Of a stretch of 64,000 bases of DNA, positions 18,718-27,847 are shown one piece after another. The first letter of the stretch is position 1. Each line of letters begins with the position of its first letter. Both the position numbers and the translations under genes were made by a program. This DNA is from Acinetobacter wuhouensis (lineage in GTDB: Bacteria > Pseudomonadota > Gammaproteobacteria > Pseudomonadales > Moraxellaceae), in assembly GCF_001696605.3 (NCBI RefSeq), contig NZ_CP031716.1, positions 310,001 to 374,000 on the forward strand. Reading direction: 5' to 3'. The notes beneath the pieces were generated by a model. It had not been told where the DNA came from, ran no database searches, and worked only from the letters and a program-made list of their open reading frames with translations.

Positions 18718-20628
18718 ATGAAAAAATATTTTCCATTTATTTATTTTAATCTGATAATTATAAGTGTTATATGTGTATATATTTATGGATTAAATGGCAA
18801 TTTTTTATTTGATGATTATCCAAATCTAGAGCCACTCGCTAATTCTAATGCAGTAGATAATTGGGATAAAGCGAAAAACTTTATTATTAGTGGTTTTGCT
18901 GGTCCGACAGGTCGCCCTATATCTTTAGCAAGTTTTCTTTTAGATGCAAATACATGGCCTACAGATCCTTATCCATTTAAATATACCAATCTCATGATCC
19001 ATTTACTCAACGGAGTTTTACTCTCTTGGGCAACTTTATTGTTATTACGAAATTATAATTATAAAGAACAACAGGCAATTTGGATTGCCTTAATTGCATC
19101 AAGTATTTGGTTGCTTCATCCATCCTTCGTGTCTACCACACTTTATGTGGTTCAGCGAATGGCTCAATTAGCTACGCTATTCACGCTTATTGGTATTGTT
19201 GGATATTTAAAAGCGCGGTTACTTCTTGTTGATAAGCCACTTCAAGCATATTTCTATATGGCTGTATCAATAGGTTTATGCACAATTTTAGCAACCTATA
19301 GTAAAGAGAATGGCGCACTACTTCCATTACTGATCTTGGTTATAGAGTTTTGTAATCCAGATAAACAAAATCGACCAATATGGCAATGGCGAGCATTGTG
19401 CTTATGGTTGCCATCATGTGCGGTACTGTACTTAATTTTTAGAGAGATTAATTTTGCAGATAATATCTGGCCAAACCGTAACTTTAATCAGGTTGAACGT
19501 TTATATAGTGAAGCTAGAATTGTAACTGAATATTTGTTTAATCTTTTTATTCCTCAAATAGAAGGTCGTGGATTGTATCAAGATGATTTTATAGTTTCAA
19601 AATCCTTATTCCAACCAATCACAACTGTATATTCAATTATTTTTTTAAGTGGGTTGGCACTATCTGCATTTGTGTTAAAGCCAAAATATCCTTTATTTTC
19701 TTTAGCTGTTCTATTTTTCTTTACAGCACACTTGATGGAGTCTACCGTTCTAGGGCTAGAACTTTATTTTGAACATCGTAATTATTTAGCAGCTTTATTT
19801 TTATTTTTACCTATCGCTAGTGCTTTACATTGGTTAAAAAGTAAAATTGAATCAAAATTGGTCTATCTGATTGTTCTTATCATTTTATCTATTTTAAGCT
19901 TTTTTACATATGAAAGAGCAAAGCTATGGGGTAATACAGAACAACTTCTTTTGTATTGGGCGAAAAATTCACCAAACTCACCACGCGCTCAAAGTGAGAT
20001 AGCTAATTACTATACAAAACAAGGTGATATATTAAAGTCAAATCAGCACTTAGAACAAAGTTTAGCGAAAATGCCGAATAGTGCATTATTGACTATGCAG
20101 CTTTTATTACAAAAAGTCTCTTATAGTTTTGCGACTGATCATGATTTTGAAATGACAGCATCTAGATTAGGCCAACAGCCTTTTGATGCACAAGCTATAC
20201 AAGGGTTACGTTTGTTGACAGAGAGCGTTGTTGGTAATCAAGAAGCATGTAAAAAATACTGCTCATCCATATTGGGATTGATTGAGAATTTAGATCATAA
20301 TTCAAAATACAGTAACATTTCAGTTTATTGGCGTTTGTCTGCATATTTAAAAGCTCAGATATATTTAGCGATGAATAATGATGAGATAGCATTAGAACAA
20401 TATCAGGAAGCCGTTAAGCGTTATAATGATGTCGAAGCAGGTTTAATGATGGTGGCAGAATTGGGGACACATAGCTCATCATCAAATGCATTAAGTTTAT
20501 TGAATCAAGTTGAATTGATTTTTAAACAACAGGGTGCATCTACTTTAAGGCGCAGTAGGTCTGAATATGAAATGGAAATTATGAGATTGAAAAAGCTTTT
20601 TGAGCAACAAATCAAGTCTGGGGTTTAA
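18718..20628 (+). CDS. GT-C-type membrane glycosyltransferase with C-terminal TPR region; candidate pilin-modifying enzyme
   Basis: A 636-residue protein. Residues about 1-410 hold many membrane helices. The first periplasmic loop begins with LFDDYPNL, an Asp-Asp pair (32-33) where GT-C enzymes such as PMTs, ArnT and TMTCs have their catalytic acid. The loop AGPTGRPISLASFLLD and KENGALLPLL resemble TMTC/DUF1736 family proteins. From about 415 on the protein is soluble and TPR-like (SEIANYYTKQGDILKSNQHLEQSL). GT-C enzymes use polyprenyl-monophosphate sugars; the next gene is a GtrB-like synthase that could make one. Its position after pilA is where TfpO or TfpW pilin glycosyltransferases are found. 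The pilin link is inference from context. It is not a Wzy_C/PglL protein. Confidence 0.75.
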   Translation: MKKYFPFIYFNLIIISVICVYIYGLNGNFLFDDYPNLEPLANSNAVDNWDKAKNFIISGFAGPTGRPISLASFLLDANTWPTDPYPFKYTNLMIHLLNGVLLSWATLLLLRNYNYKEQQAIWIALIASSIWLLHPSFVSTTLYVVQRMAQLATLFTLIGIVGYLKARLLLVDKPLQAYFYMAVSIGLCTILATYSKENGALLPLLILVIEFCNPDKQNRPIWQWRALCLWLPSCAVLYLIFREINFADNIWPNRNFNQVERLYSEARIVTEYLFNLFIPQIEGRGLYQDDFIVSKSLFQPITTVYSIIFLSGLALSAFVLKPKYPLFSLAVLFFFTAHLMESTVLGLELYFEHRNYLAALFLFLPIASALHWLKSKIESKLVYLIVLIILSILSFFTYERAKLWGNTEQLLLYWAKNSPNSPRAQSEIANYYTKQGDILKSNQHLEQSLAKMPNSALLTMQLLLQKVSYSFATDHDFEMTASRLGQQPFDAQAIQGLRLLTESVVGNQEACKKYCSSILGLIENLDHNSKYSNISVYWRLSAYLKAQIYLAMNNDEIALEQYQEAVKRYNDVEAGLMMVAELGTHSSSSNALSLLNQVELIFKQQGASTLRRSRSEYEMEIMRLKKLFEQQIKSGV

Positions 20629-20638
20629 GGAATCTAGT

Positions 20639-21487
20639 TTGAAAATAAGTATAGTTTTACCTGCCAAAAATGAAGCTGGAGCAATTAGCGATACAATTGC
20701 CAAAATTCAGGTATTGAATATTGCTAAAGAAATTCTAGTTGTAAACGATGGTTCTACTGATTCAACAAAAGAAATTGCAGAGCAAGCAGGTGCGAAAGTT
20801 ATTTCTCATCCTTACTCAAAAGGAAATGGAGCTGCAATTAAAACAGGTGCTCGAAATGCAACTGGTGACGTGATTGTATTTATGGATGCGGATGGGCAAC
20901 ACGACCCTCAAGATATTCCAAGACTTTTAGCCAAAATTGAAGAAGGTTATGATCTGGTCGTAGGGGCTAGACAAAAAGGTTCTCAAGCAAGTGTCGGGCG
21001 AGGTGTAGCAAACAAACTCTATAATAATTTAGCATCTTATATGTCTGAGCATAAGATTGAAGATTTAACATCAGGCTTTAGAGCTGTACGAGCAGAAAAG
21101 TTTAGAGAGTTTATATATTTACTGCCCAATGGTTTTTCGTATCCAACCACAAGTACGATGGCTTTTTTCCGCGCAGGATATTCTGTGACTTATGTGCCAA
21201 TCCATGCCGCAAAACGTATTGGAAAAAGTCACATTCATCCTGTAAAAGATAGTATACGTTTCTTTTTGATTATTTTTAAAATTGCGACTCTATATTCGCC
21301 TTTAAAAATGTTTTTACCTTTTGCTGTAGTGTTGTTTTTATTGGCAACAGGTTGGTATGGTTATACTTTGTATGAATACAATCGCTTTACCAATATGAGT
21401 GCATTATTGTATACAGGCAGTATTATGATCTTTCTGATGGGATTGATTTCAGAACAGATTACAGCTTTAATGTATAAAGAGAAATAA
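20639..21487 (+). CDS. GtrB/DPM1-like family 2 glycosyltransferase (polyprenyl-phosphate sugar synthase)
   Basis: A 282-residue protein. The GT2 domain (1-215) starts ISIVLPAKNEAGAI and shows VVNDGSTDST, the metal-binding FMDADGQHDP and the TSGFRAVRA motif typical of dolichol-phosphate-mannose synthase and GtrB relatives. Two C-terminal membrane helices (about 218-245 and 255-277) match GtrB. Expected reaction: transfer of a sugar from a nucleotide to polyprenyl phosphate on the inner face. The frame is open from TTG 20600, inside the previous gene. The TTG at 20639, with AAGGAA six bases before it and the correct family N-terminus, is preferred. Probably supplies the GT-C protein upstream (inference). 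Confidence 0.83.
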   Translation: MKISIVLPAKNEAGAISDTIAKIQVLNIAKEILVVNDGSTDSTKEIAEQAGAKVISHPYSKGNGAAIKTGARNATGDVIVFMDADGQHDPQDIPRLLAKIEEGYDLVVGARQKGSQASVGRGVANKLYNNLASYMSEHKIEDLTSGFRAVRAEKFREFIYLLPNGFSYPTTSTMAFFRAGYSVTYVPIHAAKRIGKSHIHPVKDSIRFFLIIFKIATLYSPLKMFLPFAVVLFLLATGWYGYTLYEYNRFTNMSALLYTGSIMIFLMGLISEQITALMYKEK

Positions 21488-21492
21488 TAGAA

Positions 21493-23214
21493 GTGCTTGA
21501 TAGTTTAAAACAGCTTTGGCAAATTTTGTCACCTTTAGACAAAAGAAAAGTTTTATACGTTTTAATATTGGTCATGGGGATGGCTTTTATTGAATCAGCG
21601 GGTGTAATTTCGATTATGCCTTTTTTAGCAGTTTTATCGAATCCATCCATTGTTAGTTCAAATCAATATTTACAACTTATGTATGATCTGATGAGGGGCG
21701 GAACTGAACAAATATTTATTGTTAAATTGGGCTTTCTTTCTTTAAGTGTTGTTATTTTTTCTACTTTCTTCAAAATAATTACTCAATATGCTGTAAATCG
21801 GTTCTCAAGTTTACAAAGACATTATTTTTCTACGCGGTTGCTGAAAATTTACTTAAAGCAAAATTATGAATTTTTCATTCAACGAAATAGTGCAACACTC
21901 AGTAAAAATATTTTATCTGAAGTAGATCAACTGATTTGGATGATGATTTTACCTGCTTTGACATTGATGTCTTATAGTATTGTTTTATTGTCTATGGTGG
22001 GTATCCTTTTACTTTATGATCCATTCATGGCATTTGCTACAGCTTCTATATTGGCATTGTTTTATATTAGTATTTATATACTCGTTAGAAAAAAATTAGA
22101 ACTGATTGGACAAGAATTTACACAAGCTAATAAAGAACGTTACCAAACCTGCCAAGAAGCATTGGCCGGTATTAAAGACGTGATGATTAATAATGCAAAA
22201 CAAGGTTATATTGATCAATTCGAACAATCATCTAGAGTTTTTGCGAGACATATTGCTACGCGTGATACTTTAGGACAGATACCGCTTAATATTATAGAAA
22301 CAGTGGGCTATGGTTGTTTAATTGGATTAGCCATGATTTTAGTCATTTCTGGCAAAGATGTTTCACATATTTTACCGATACTTGGTCTATATGGTTTTGC
22401 AGCTTATCGAATGTTACCAGCTGCACAGAATATTTATCGCTCTATTTCTCAGGTAAAGTTTTCACAGCAAGTATTAAATATATTAAAGCCTGAATTTGAA
22501 CTGGAATATCATCAAGAAAGGGATGTGCCTTTATTAAATCAAACTGAAAAAATGGATTTTAATCATTCAATTCGTTTAGAAAATATTTCATTTTCTTATC
22601 CAAATCGCTTAGACCAACCAGTATTAAATAACTTTAGTATCGAAATTAAGAAAAATACCAGCTTAGGTATTATGGGGGAAAGTGGTAGTGGTAAAAGTAC
22701 CTTGATGGATATTATGTTAGGGCTTCTAACTCTACAGCAGGGTAAAATTTATATAGATGAAGTTGAGTTAAACGAAGATAATATCAATGCTTGGCGAGAT
22801 TTAGTGGGATATGTCCCGCAGTTTATATATTTGGCAGATAAAACGATTACTGAAAATATTGCGTTTGGTATGCCTAAATCTGAAATAAATATTGAACAAG
22901 TGATTAAAGTGGCAAAACTCGCACAAGTAGATGATTTTATTCAAAAACAATTGCCTTTAGGTTATGATACTGTCGTTGGTGAACGTGGTGTAATGTTGTC
23001 TGGAGGACAAAGGCAACGTATCGGGATTGCACGTGCGTTATATAAGAGTCCTCAAGTTTTATTTATGGATGAGGCGACAAGTGCTTTGGATCATGAAACA
23101 GAGCAAGCAGTCAATGATGCAATTCAAGGTTTAAATGGGGAAATTACAATGGTAATTATTGCGCATAGGGAAAGTGCGATAAGGCTTTGTAATAAAGTAA
23201 GAAAATTGGGGTAA
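21493..23214 (+). CDS. ABC-type lipid-linked oligosaccharide flippase (PglK/MsbA-like)
   Basis: A 573-residue half-transporter. Six membrane helices (about 20-310) are followed by an ATPase domain with Walker A GESGSGKST (near 393-401), signature LSGGQRQR, Walker B VLFMDEATSALD and the H-loop AHR near the end. N-terminal IESAGVISIMPFLAVLSNP is typical of PglK/WlaB, which flips undecaprenyl-diphosphate oligosaccharides in Campylobacter protein glycosylation. The setting among glycosyltransferases supports a lipid-linked glycan as cargo rather than a drug. The start is a GTG at 21493 with a weak binding site, six bases after the previous stop. No Wzx flippase or Wzy polymerase is present in the cluster. 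Confidence 0.85.
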   Translation: MLDSLKQLWQILSPLDKRKVLYVLILVMGMAFIESAGVISIMPFLAVLSNPSIVSSNQYLQLMYDLMRGGTEQIFIVKLGFLSLSVVIFSTFFKIITQYAVNRFSSLQRHYFSTRLLKIYLKQNYEFFIQRNSATLSKNILSEVDQLIWMMILPALTLMSYSIVLLSMVGILLLYDPFMAFATASILALFYISIYILVRKKLELIGQEFTQANKERYQTCQEALAGIKDVMINNAKQGYIDQFEQSSRVFARHIATRDTLGQIPLNIIETVGYGCLIGLAMILVISGKDVSHILPILGLYGFAAYRMLPAAQNIYRSISQVKFSQQVLNILKPEFELEYHQERDVPLLNQTEKMDFNHSIRLENISFSYPNRLDQPVLNNFSIEIKKNTSLGIMGESGSGKSTLMDIMLGLLTLQQGKIYIDEVELNEDNINAWRDLVGYVPQFIYLADKTITENIAFGMPKSEINIEQVIKVAKLAQVDDFIQKQLPLGYDTVVGERGVMLSGGQRQRIGIARALYKSPQVLFMDEATSALDHETEQAVNDAIQGLNGEITMVIIAHRESAIRLCNKVRKLG

Positions 23215-23216
23215 AA

Positions 23217-24932
23217 ATGGACAACTTGTTTGATGTTTTGAATAAACATAATTTTCATTATGATGAAAATAATAAAATATGGAGCTTAGATAAAAAGTTT
23301 GATTATTCAGATGGGGAAGATGAAGAAAATTATATTTATGAAATAGTAAAAAGCACAAATGATTTGTCAACTTTATCAGATGAGCTAGAGTTTAAAATAA
23401 AGGACTGGTCCTCTTTATACCATTTTTCTTCACAAAGAACTAATTTACTTGAACCATTCCGTTCTGAATGGGAGGGTAAAGTTGTGTTAGAGATTGGTTG
23501 CGGGTGTGGGGCATTTACACGATATTTAGCAGAAAATGCTAAACATGTAATTGCGTTAGAGGGCAGTTTTCGGAGAGCTAAAATTGCTAGAGAAAGATGT
23601 CGTGGTTTGGAAAATGTGACTGTAGTGTGTTGTAATGCTCAAGAATTCCCTTTAATAAATAATATAGATACTGTACTCCTTATAGGCGTTTTGGAGTATG
23701 CAAAAAAGTACCTAGGTGAAAATGGAGAAATAGAGTTATTAAATTTATGTAAAAACCAATTGGGAGATACTGGAAAACTTATCTTAGCTATAGAAAATAA
23801 GTTAGGATTAAAATACTTAGTTGGTGCTAAGGAAGATCATATTGGTATTTCAATGTACGGGTTAAATCGACAATATAAAAAAGCAGATATAACTACGTAT
23901 GGGCGAGTTGAATTACTAAAAAAACTTAAAAAAACAGGTTTTAATTTTATTTCAGAATATTACCCTTTTCCTGATTATAAATTTCCTACTACGATCATAT
24001 CAAAGAATGCGTTAGATAAAAATAAGGAGAATACCGTATTTGAAGATATGATAGTTCAGGCTTTACATAAAGACCCGCAACTGGCAGGAACACATTATAG
24101 TTGTTCAATAGAACAAATGGCTAAAAATTTATGTGAAAATGATTTAATAGGAGATAATTCAAACTCTTTTTTAATGGTAGCATCAAAAGAGAATTTTGAG
24201 CACCAAGATGAGTTAATTTGGTATTATTCATTTTTAAGAAAGAGAAAGTTTTCTAAAAAGATAAAATTTGTTAATTTAAATGAAAATATCTATATAAAAA
24301 ATGACATATCTGGCTATGAATTAATACAAAGTGGTTCAAATTATTGGTGTTCTATTCATGATGTATTAAATAGAGTTGATTGGTCATATAATGAATTATA
24401 TGATTATTTTAATAAGTGGTTTAACTTTGTTTTGGAATCCTCAAATCTTGAAAAAAAATATTGTTTTAACAGTATGATTAGTGGAGTTTTCTTTGAGGCT
24501 TTGCCATTTAATCTATTGGTTGATGGTAGTGATTTAAAGTTTATTGATTTAGATGATTTTTTTGTTAAAGATGATTGTGAGTTAGGTTATTTGTTTTATA
24601 GAGGTGTTTTAAATTCATTATTACGGGTTACATCAGTGAGTCACAGTATTTATTTGAAAGACATAAAGATTCATAATATTTCGAGAGTTATTCTAAAAAT
24701 GAGGTTTCCAACGATTACGGATAATATAATTGATAACTATTTAATGAAGGAAGTTGATTTTCTGAATGAGGTATCAATTCTAAAAACAAAAAATGAATTA
24801 CTCAGAGAAATGAATTTGGTAGTACGACTTGATATGGATGAAAATAATAGAAATTTTAATAATTTTAAGTTTGTTTTTAAATATACATGCAGTCTTTTTT
24901 TTAGAAAAATAAAAAGAATAATTAATGTTTGA
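23217..24932 (+). CDS. SAM-dependent methyltransferase with large C-terminal domain
   Basis: A 571-residue protein. Residues about 85-215 are a class I methyltransferase: SAM-binding VLEIGCGCGAFTRYL (near 91), the acidic end of strand 2 (VIALEG) and VLLIGVLEY. The remaining 350 residues contain PFNLLVDG (near 431) and FIDLDDFF (near 442). This pattern is common at the end of methyltransferases in polysaccharide loci and recalls the metal/ATP-binding elements of kinase-like folds. Methylation of a sugar in the cluster's glycan is the likely role. WbdD-type methyltransferase/kinase chain terminators are one speculative comparison. The gene is very AT-rich compared with the housekeeping genes around the island. 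It starts two bases after the ABC transporter stop. Confidence 0.75.
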   Translation: MDNLFDVLNKHNFHYDENNKIWSLDKKFDYSDGEDEENYIYEIVKSTNDLSTLSDELEFKIKDWSSLYHFSSQRTNLLEPFRSEWEGKVVLEIGCGCGAFTRYLAENAKHVIALEGSFRRAKIARERCRGLENVTVVCCNAQEFPLINNIDTVLLIGVLEYAKKYLGENGEIELLNLCKNQLGDTGKLILAIENKLGLKYLVGAKEDHIGISMYGLNRQYKKADITTYGRVELLKKLKKTGFNFISEYYPFPDYKFPTTIISKNALDKNKENTVFEDMIVQALHKDPQLAGTHYSCSIEQMAKNLCENDLIGDNSNSFLMVASKENFEHQDELIWYYSFLRKRKFSKKIKFVNLNENIYIKNDISGYELIQSGSNYWCSIHDVLNRVDWSYNELYDYFNKWFNFVLESSNLEKKYCFNSMISGVFFEALPFNLLVDGSDLKFIDLDDFFVKDDCELGYLFYRGVLNSLLRVTSVSHSIYLKDIKIHNISRVILKMRFPTITDNIIDNYLMKEVDFLNEVSILKTKNELLREMNLVVRLDMDENNRNFNNFKFVFKYTCSLFFRKIKRIINV

Positions 24933-24942
24933 GAGTTAGCCA

Positions 24943-25920
24943 ATGATAAGCATTATTATCCCAAATTATAATCATTATGATTATCTTGAAGAACGTTTAG
25001 ATAGTGTATTCTCACAAACTTATCTTAACTATGAGGTTATTATCTTAGATGATTGTTCAACGGATAATAGTTTAAAAATATTGAGTAGATATAAAGACCA
25101 TCCAAAAGTTTCACATTTTATTGTAAATAAAGTGAATTCAGGTTCAGTATTTAAACAGTGGAATAAGGGGATTGAGTTAGCTCAAGGTGAGTTGATATGG
25201 ATAGCTGAATCAGATGATATTGCGAGTTATGATTTTTTAGAGAAAATGGTTCATAGTTTTGATAAGTATGCCAAAGTAGTATTGGCATATTGCCAATCGA
25301 AGAAAATTAATAGTTCTGGAGAAATATTTGGTGATTGGGTGGCTCATACCGACTTAAATGGTCAGAATAAACATACAGATGATTTTCATATGGGGGGAGG
25401 GGAGTTTATTGAAAAATATATGTTAGACCAAAACTCAATTCCGAATGCAAGTGGAGTCATTTTTAAAAAATCAATTTATCAACTTGTTGGTGGACCATTG
25501 ACTGAATTAAGAACGGTTGGTGACTGGAATGTTTGGGTAAAAATATTAACGCAAGGAGAAATATTTTTTTGCGCTGAAAAAATGAATTTCTTTAGAATGC
25601 ATGACTCAAGTTGTGTAGCTTTATCAAATAAAAATGATAAAAGAGCGAATATTATATTGATGCATCTGAATATGTATGAGAATTTATTTGACTTTTTTCA
25701 TAAAAATAATTTTAAAATTTCACAAAAAAAGTGGGAAAAAAGGGATATGGTAGCTACTAAATTAATGTTTAACTGCATTTCAAATAATAATTATCAATTG
25801 TTATTTGAAGTTTTTATTAAATATAAGCTTTTTTATATCTTTTTTAATCGTACTTTCTATTTTGTGTTTTTAAGAATGATTACTACTTTTTTTCTTGGTA
25901 AGAGTAACGGAAAAATTTAA
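24943..25920 (+). CDS. Family 2 glycosyltransferase
   Basis: A 325-residue cytosolic GT-A enzyme. It starts ISIIIPNYNHYDYLEERLDSV, with the nucleotide-binding ILDDCSTDNS and the metal site IAESDD near residue 87. A likely acceptor-side motif is GDWNVWVKIL near 188. The C-terminal hydrophobic helix (YKLFYIFFNRTFYFVFL) probably attaches it to the membrane. This class adds single sugars to growing lipid-linked glycans; donor and linkage cannot be told. Strongly AT-rich. It starts ten bases after the methyltransferase gene, so it is likely co-transcribed. Confidence 0.85.
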   Translation: MISIIIPNYNHYDYLEERLDSVFSQTYLNYEVIILDDCSTDNSLKILSRYKDHPKVSHFIVNKVNSGSVFKQWNKGIELAQGELIWIAESDDIASYDFLEKMVHSFDKYAKVVLAYCQSKKINSSGEIFGDWVAHTDLNGQNKHTDDFHMGGGEFIEKYMLDQNSIPNASGVIFKKSIYQLVGGPLTELRTVGDWNVWVKILTQGEIFFCAEKMNFFRMHDSSCVALSNKNDKRANIILMHLNMYENLFDFFHKNNFKISQKKWEKRDMVATKLMFNCISNNNYQLLFEVFIKYKLFYIFFNRTFYFVFLRMITTFFLGKSNGKI

Positions 25921-25987
25921 TATCTGGTTCTTTTTTAATTTAATGATAAAAAAATATTGTTAAACTTTTTCACTAGTAGAGGTTGTA

Positions 25988-26902
25988 ATGACTAAGCCTT
26001 TAGTTTCCATAGCATTAGCCACATATAATGGTGAAAAATTTCTTAAGCAACAGATGGATTCTTTGTTGGCTCAAGATTACCCAAACTTAGAAATTGTTAT
26101 CTCTGATGATTGCTCTACTGATGGAACTTGGGAAATATTACAGAATTATGCTCTGAAAGATAATCGTATTAAACTTTTACCACGTGAAGAAAAAAATATT
26201 GGATATATAAATAATTTTATTAAAGTCTTTATGGCATGTCGAGGAGAGTTTATTTCGCCTTGCGATCAAGATGATATATGGCATGTTGATAAAACAAGTC
26301 GTTTAGTTTCTGAAATAGATAATGCAATGCTTGTGTATTGTGACAATAGATTCATAGATGAAGAAGATAATCCTATAGGTATTAACTATTCTGATACTGT
26401 AAGATTCATGATATCAGGTAACGACTGCCGAAATTTCTTATTTTATAATTCAATATTGGGTCATACTATGTTATTCCGTAGAGATTTGCTAGGAATAATT
26501 AGTGATATGACCTCTATTGGTTATATAGACTGGTTGATTGCATTTTATGCGGCAGAGTATGGCGGTATTGTATATTTAAAAGAAACTTTGGTGGATTGGA
26601 GACAGCATTCTGAATCAACAACCTTCAATGTTCGGAATGGTGGTGAGAAAGCTAAGGCTGTAATGGTAGATGAAAATGCATTAAATGTTTTTTCCTCTGT
26701 CGAAAGTACGCATCAGGAATTTGCATGCAGAGCTTTCAAGACTTGGCTTAAGTGGAAAAATAGTTATTTAAACTTTTCAATGTTTATATTTATAATTCGC
26801 TATGGGAGTATAACGCATTGTCATCACCCTGCAAAATTTCCTGCACTAAAGTATTTACTAGGTTATAAATTAAAAAAATTAATACGCCCTAATTTTTACT
26901 AA
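25988..26902 (+). CDS. Family 2 glycosyltransferase (rhamnosyl/galactosyl-transferase-like)
   Basis: A 304-residue GT-A enzyme with VSIALATYNGEKFLKQQMDSL at the start, VISDDCSTDGT and SPCDQDDIWH (the metal-binding DQDD, near residue 96). The LVDWRQHSEST stretch near 200 matches the catalytic-base region of RfbF/WbbL-like rhamnosyl and related transferases. GAGG precedes the ATG by five bases. The donor sugar is not determinable; no dTDP-rhamnose genes are in the window. A 67-base gap separates it from the gene before. Confidence 0.83.
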   Translation: MTKPLVSIALATYNGEKFLKQQMDSLLAQDYPNLEIVISDDCSTDGTWEILQNYALKDNRIKLLPREEKNIGYINNFIKVFMACRGEFISPCDQDDIWHVDKTSRLVSEIDNAMLVYCDNRFIDEEDNPIGINYSDTVRFMISGNDCRNFLFYNSILGHTMLFRRDLLGIISDMTSIGYIDWLIAFYAAEYGGIVYLKETLVDWRQHSESTTFNVRNGGEKAKAVMVDENALNVFSSVESTHQEFACRAFKTWLKWKNSYLNFSMFIFIIRYGSITHCHHPAKFPALKYLLGYKLKKLIRPNFY

Positions 26903-26928
26903 ATAAAAAATTTTTCGAGAGTGTTTAG

Positions 26929-27834
26929 ATGAAAGTTAGCATAATTATAGTAACCTATAACCGAAAGGAGTTACTTTTACAATGTTTAAAAGCATTAATG
27001 TTGCAAACATATAAAATAACGACACTCATTGTTGTCAATAATGCTTCAACAGATGGAACAGAAGATTATGTTAAAAATTCTAATTTACAGGGAGTGGATA
27101 AAATAAAATGGGTGAATTTAAAAAATAATATTGGTGGTGCTGGTGGTTTTTTTTCAGGTATAGAATATGCTTTGAAGCAAGATGCTGAATGGATTTGGAT
27201 GATGGATGATGATGGTTATCCTGAACCAGAGTGCCTACAAAAACTTACTGATGAAGTAAGATGTAGAGAGGTTCAGGCAATATCGCCTTTGCAGGTAAAT
27301 ATTCATGATGTCGATAAACTTGCATTCCCTGTTTGGGTGAATGGGAAACAGTTGAGGGGAAATGTAGGTCAAGTTTTAGATAATAACTTTATTGGACAAG
27401 AAGCAAATTTATTTAATGGTTTGCTGATCCATGAGTCTGTCATAAAAAAAATAGGATTACCAAAAAAAGAATTATTTATCAGGGGGGATGAGGTTGAATA
27501 TACTAAAAGGTTGTTAAAAAATAATATAAAATTTGGGACACTTACATCCGCTAAATTTTATCATCCAAGTGATGATAATGAACGAATAAAGAGCTTATTC
27601 GGGCTCTTAATTACTCGTGATGCGCATTCAGATTTTAAAAACTATTATATGTTTAGAAATAGAGCTGTTGCTTTTATAGAAGATGGTAATGCATGGTTAC
27701 TTCCTGTGGATTTCATTCGTTATACTTATTATTATTTAATCGTCAAAAAAATGAACTTAAATGGTTTGAGGCTGTGGTTGAGTGCAACTTGGGATGGTAT
27801 TAGAGGTAAGTTAGGTCGACATCCAAAATATTAA
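26929..27834 (+). CDS. Galactofuranosyltransferase-like family 2 glycosyltransferase (GlfT2-type)
   Basis: A 301-residue enzyme with VSIIIVTYNRKELLLQCL, VVNNASTDGT, the characteristic NIGGAGGFFSGI and WIWMMDDDGYP (metal-binding DDD near residue 89). These motifs are shared with mycobacterial GlfT2 and bacterial galactofuranosyltransferases that use UDP-Galf. The next gene, glf, makes UDP-Galf, which strongly supports the assignment. RGDEVEYTKRL near 185 is the acceptor/base region. The final HPKY lies 13 bases before glf. Galf specificity is inferred from motifs plus neighbour. Confidence 0.82.
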   Translation: MKVSIIIVTYNRKELLLQCLKALMLQTYKITTLIVVNNASTDGTEDYVKNSNLQGVDKIKWVNLKNNIGGAGGFFSGIEYALKQDAEWIWMMDDDGYPEPECLQKLTDEVRCREVQAISPLQVNIHDVDKLAFPVWVNGKQLRGNVGQVLDNNFIGQEANLFNGLLIHESVIKKIGLPKKELFIRGDEVEYTKRLLKNNIKFGTLTSAKFYHPSDDNERIKSLFGLLITRDAHSDFKNYYMFRNRAVAFIEDGNAWLLPVDFIRYTYYYLIVKKMNLNGLRLWLSATWDGIRGKLGRHPKY

Positions 27835-27847
27835 CTGGGGAAAAGAG

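Noticed and set aside
20600..20638. Longer form of the GtrB-like protein from TTG 20600
   Set aside because: It overlaps the previous gene, adds residues without family match, and the TTG at 20639 has a proper ribosome binding site.
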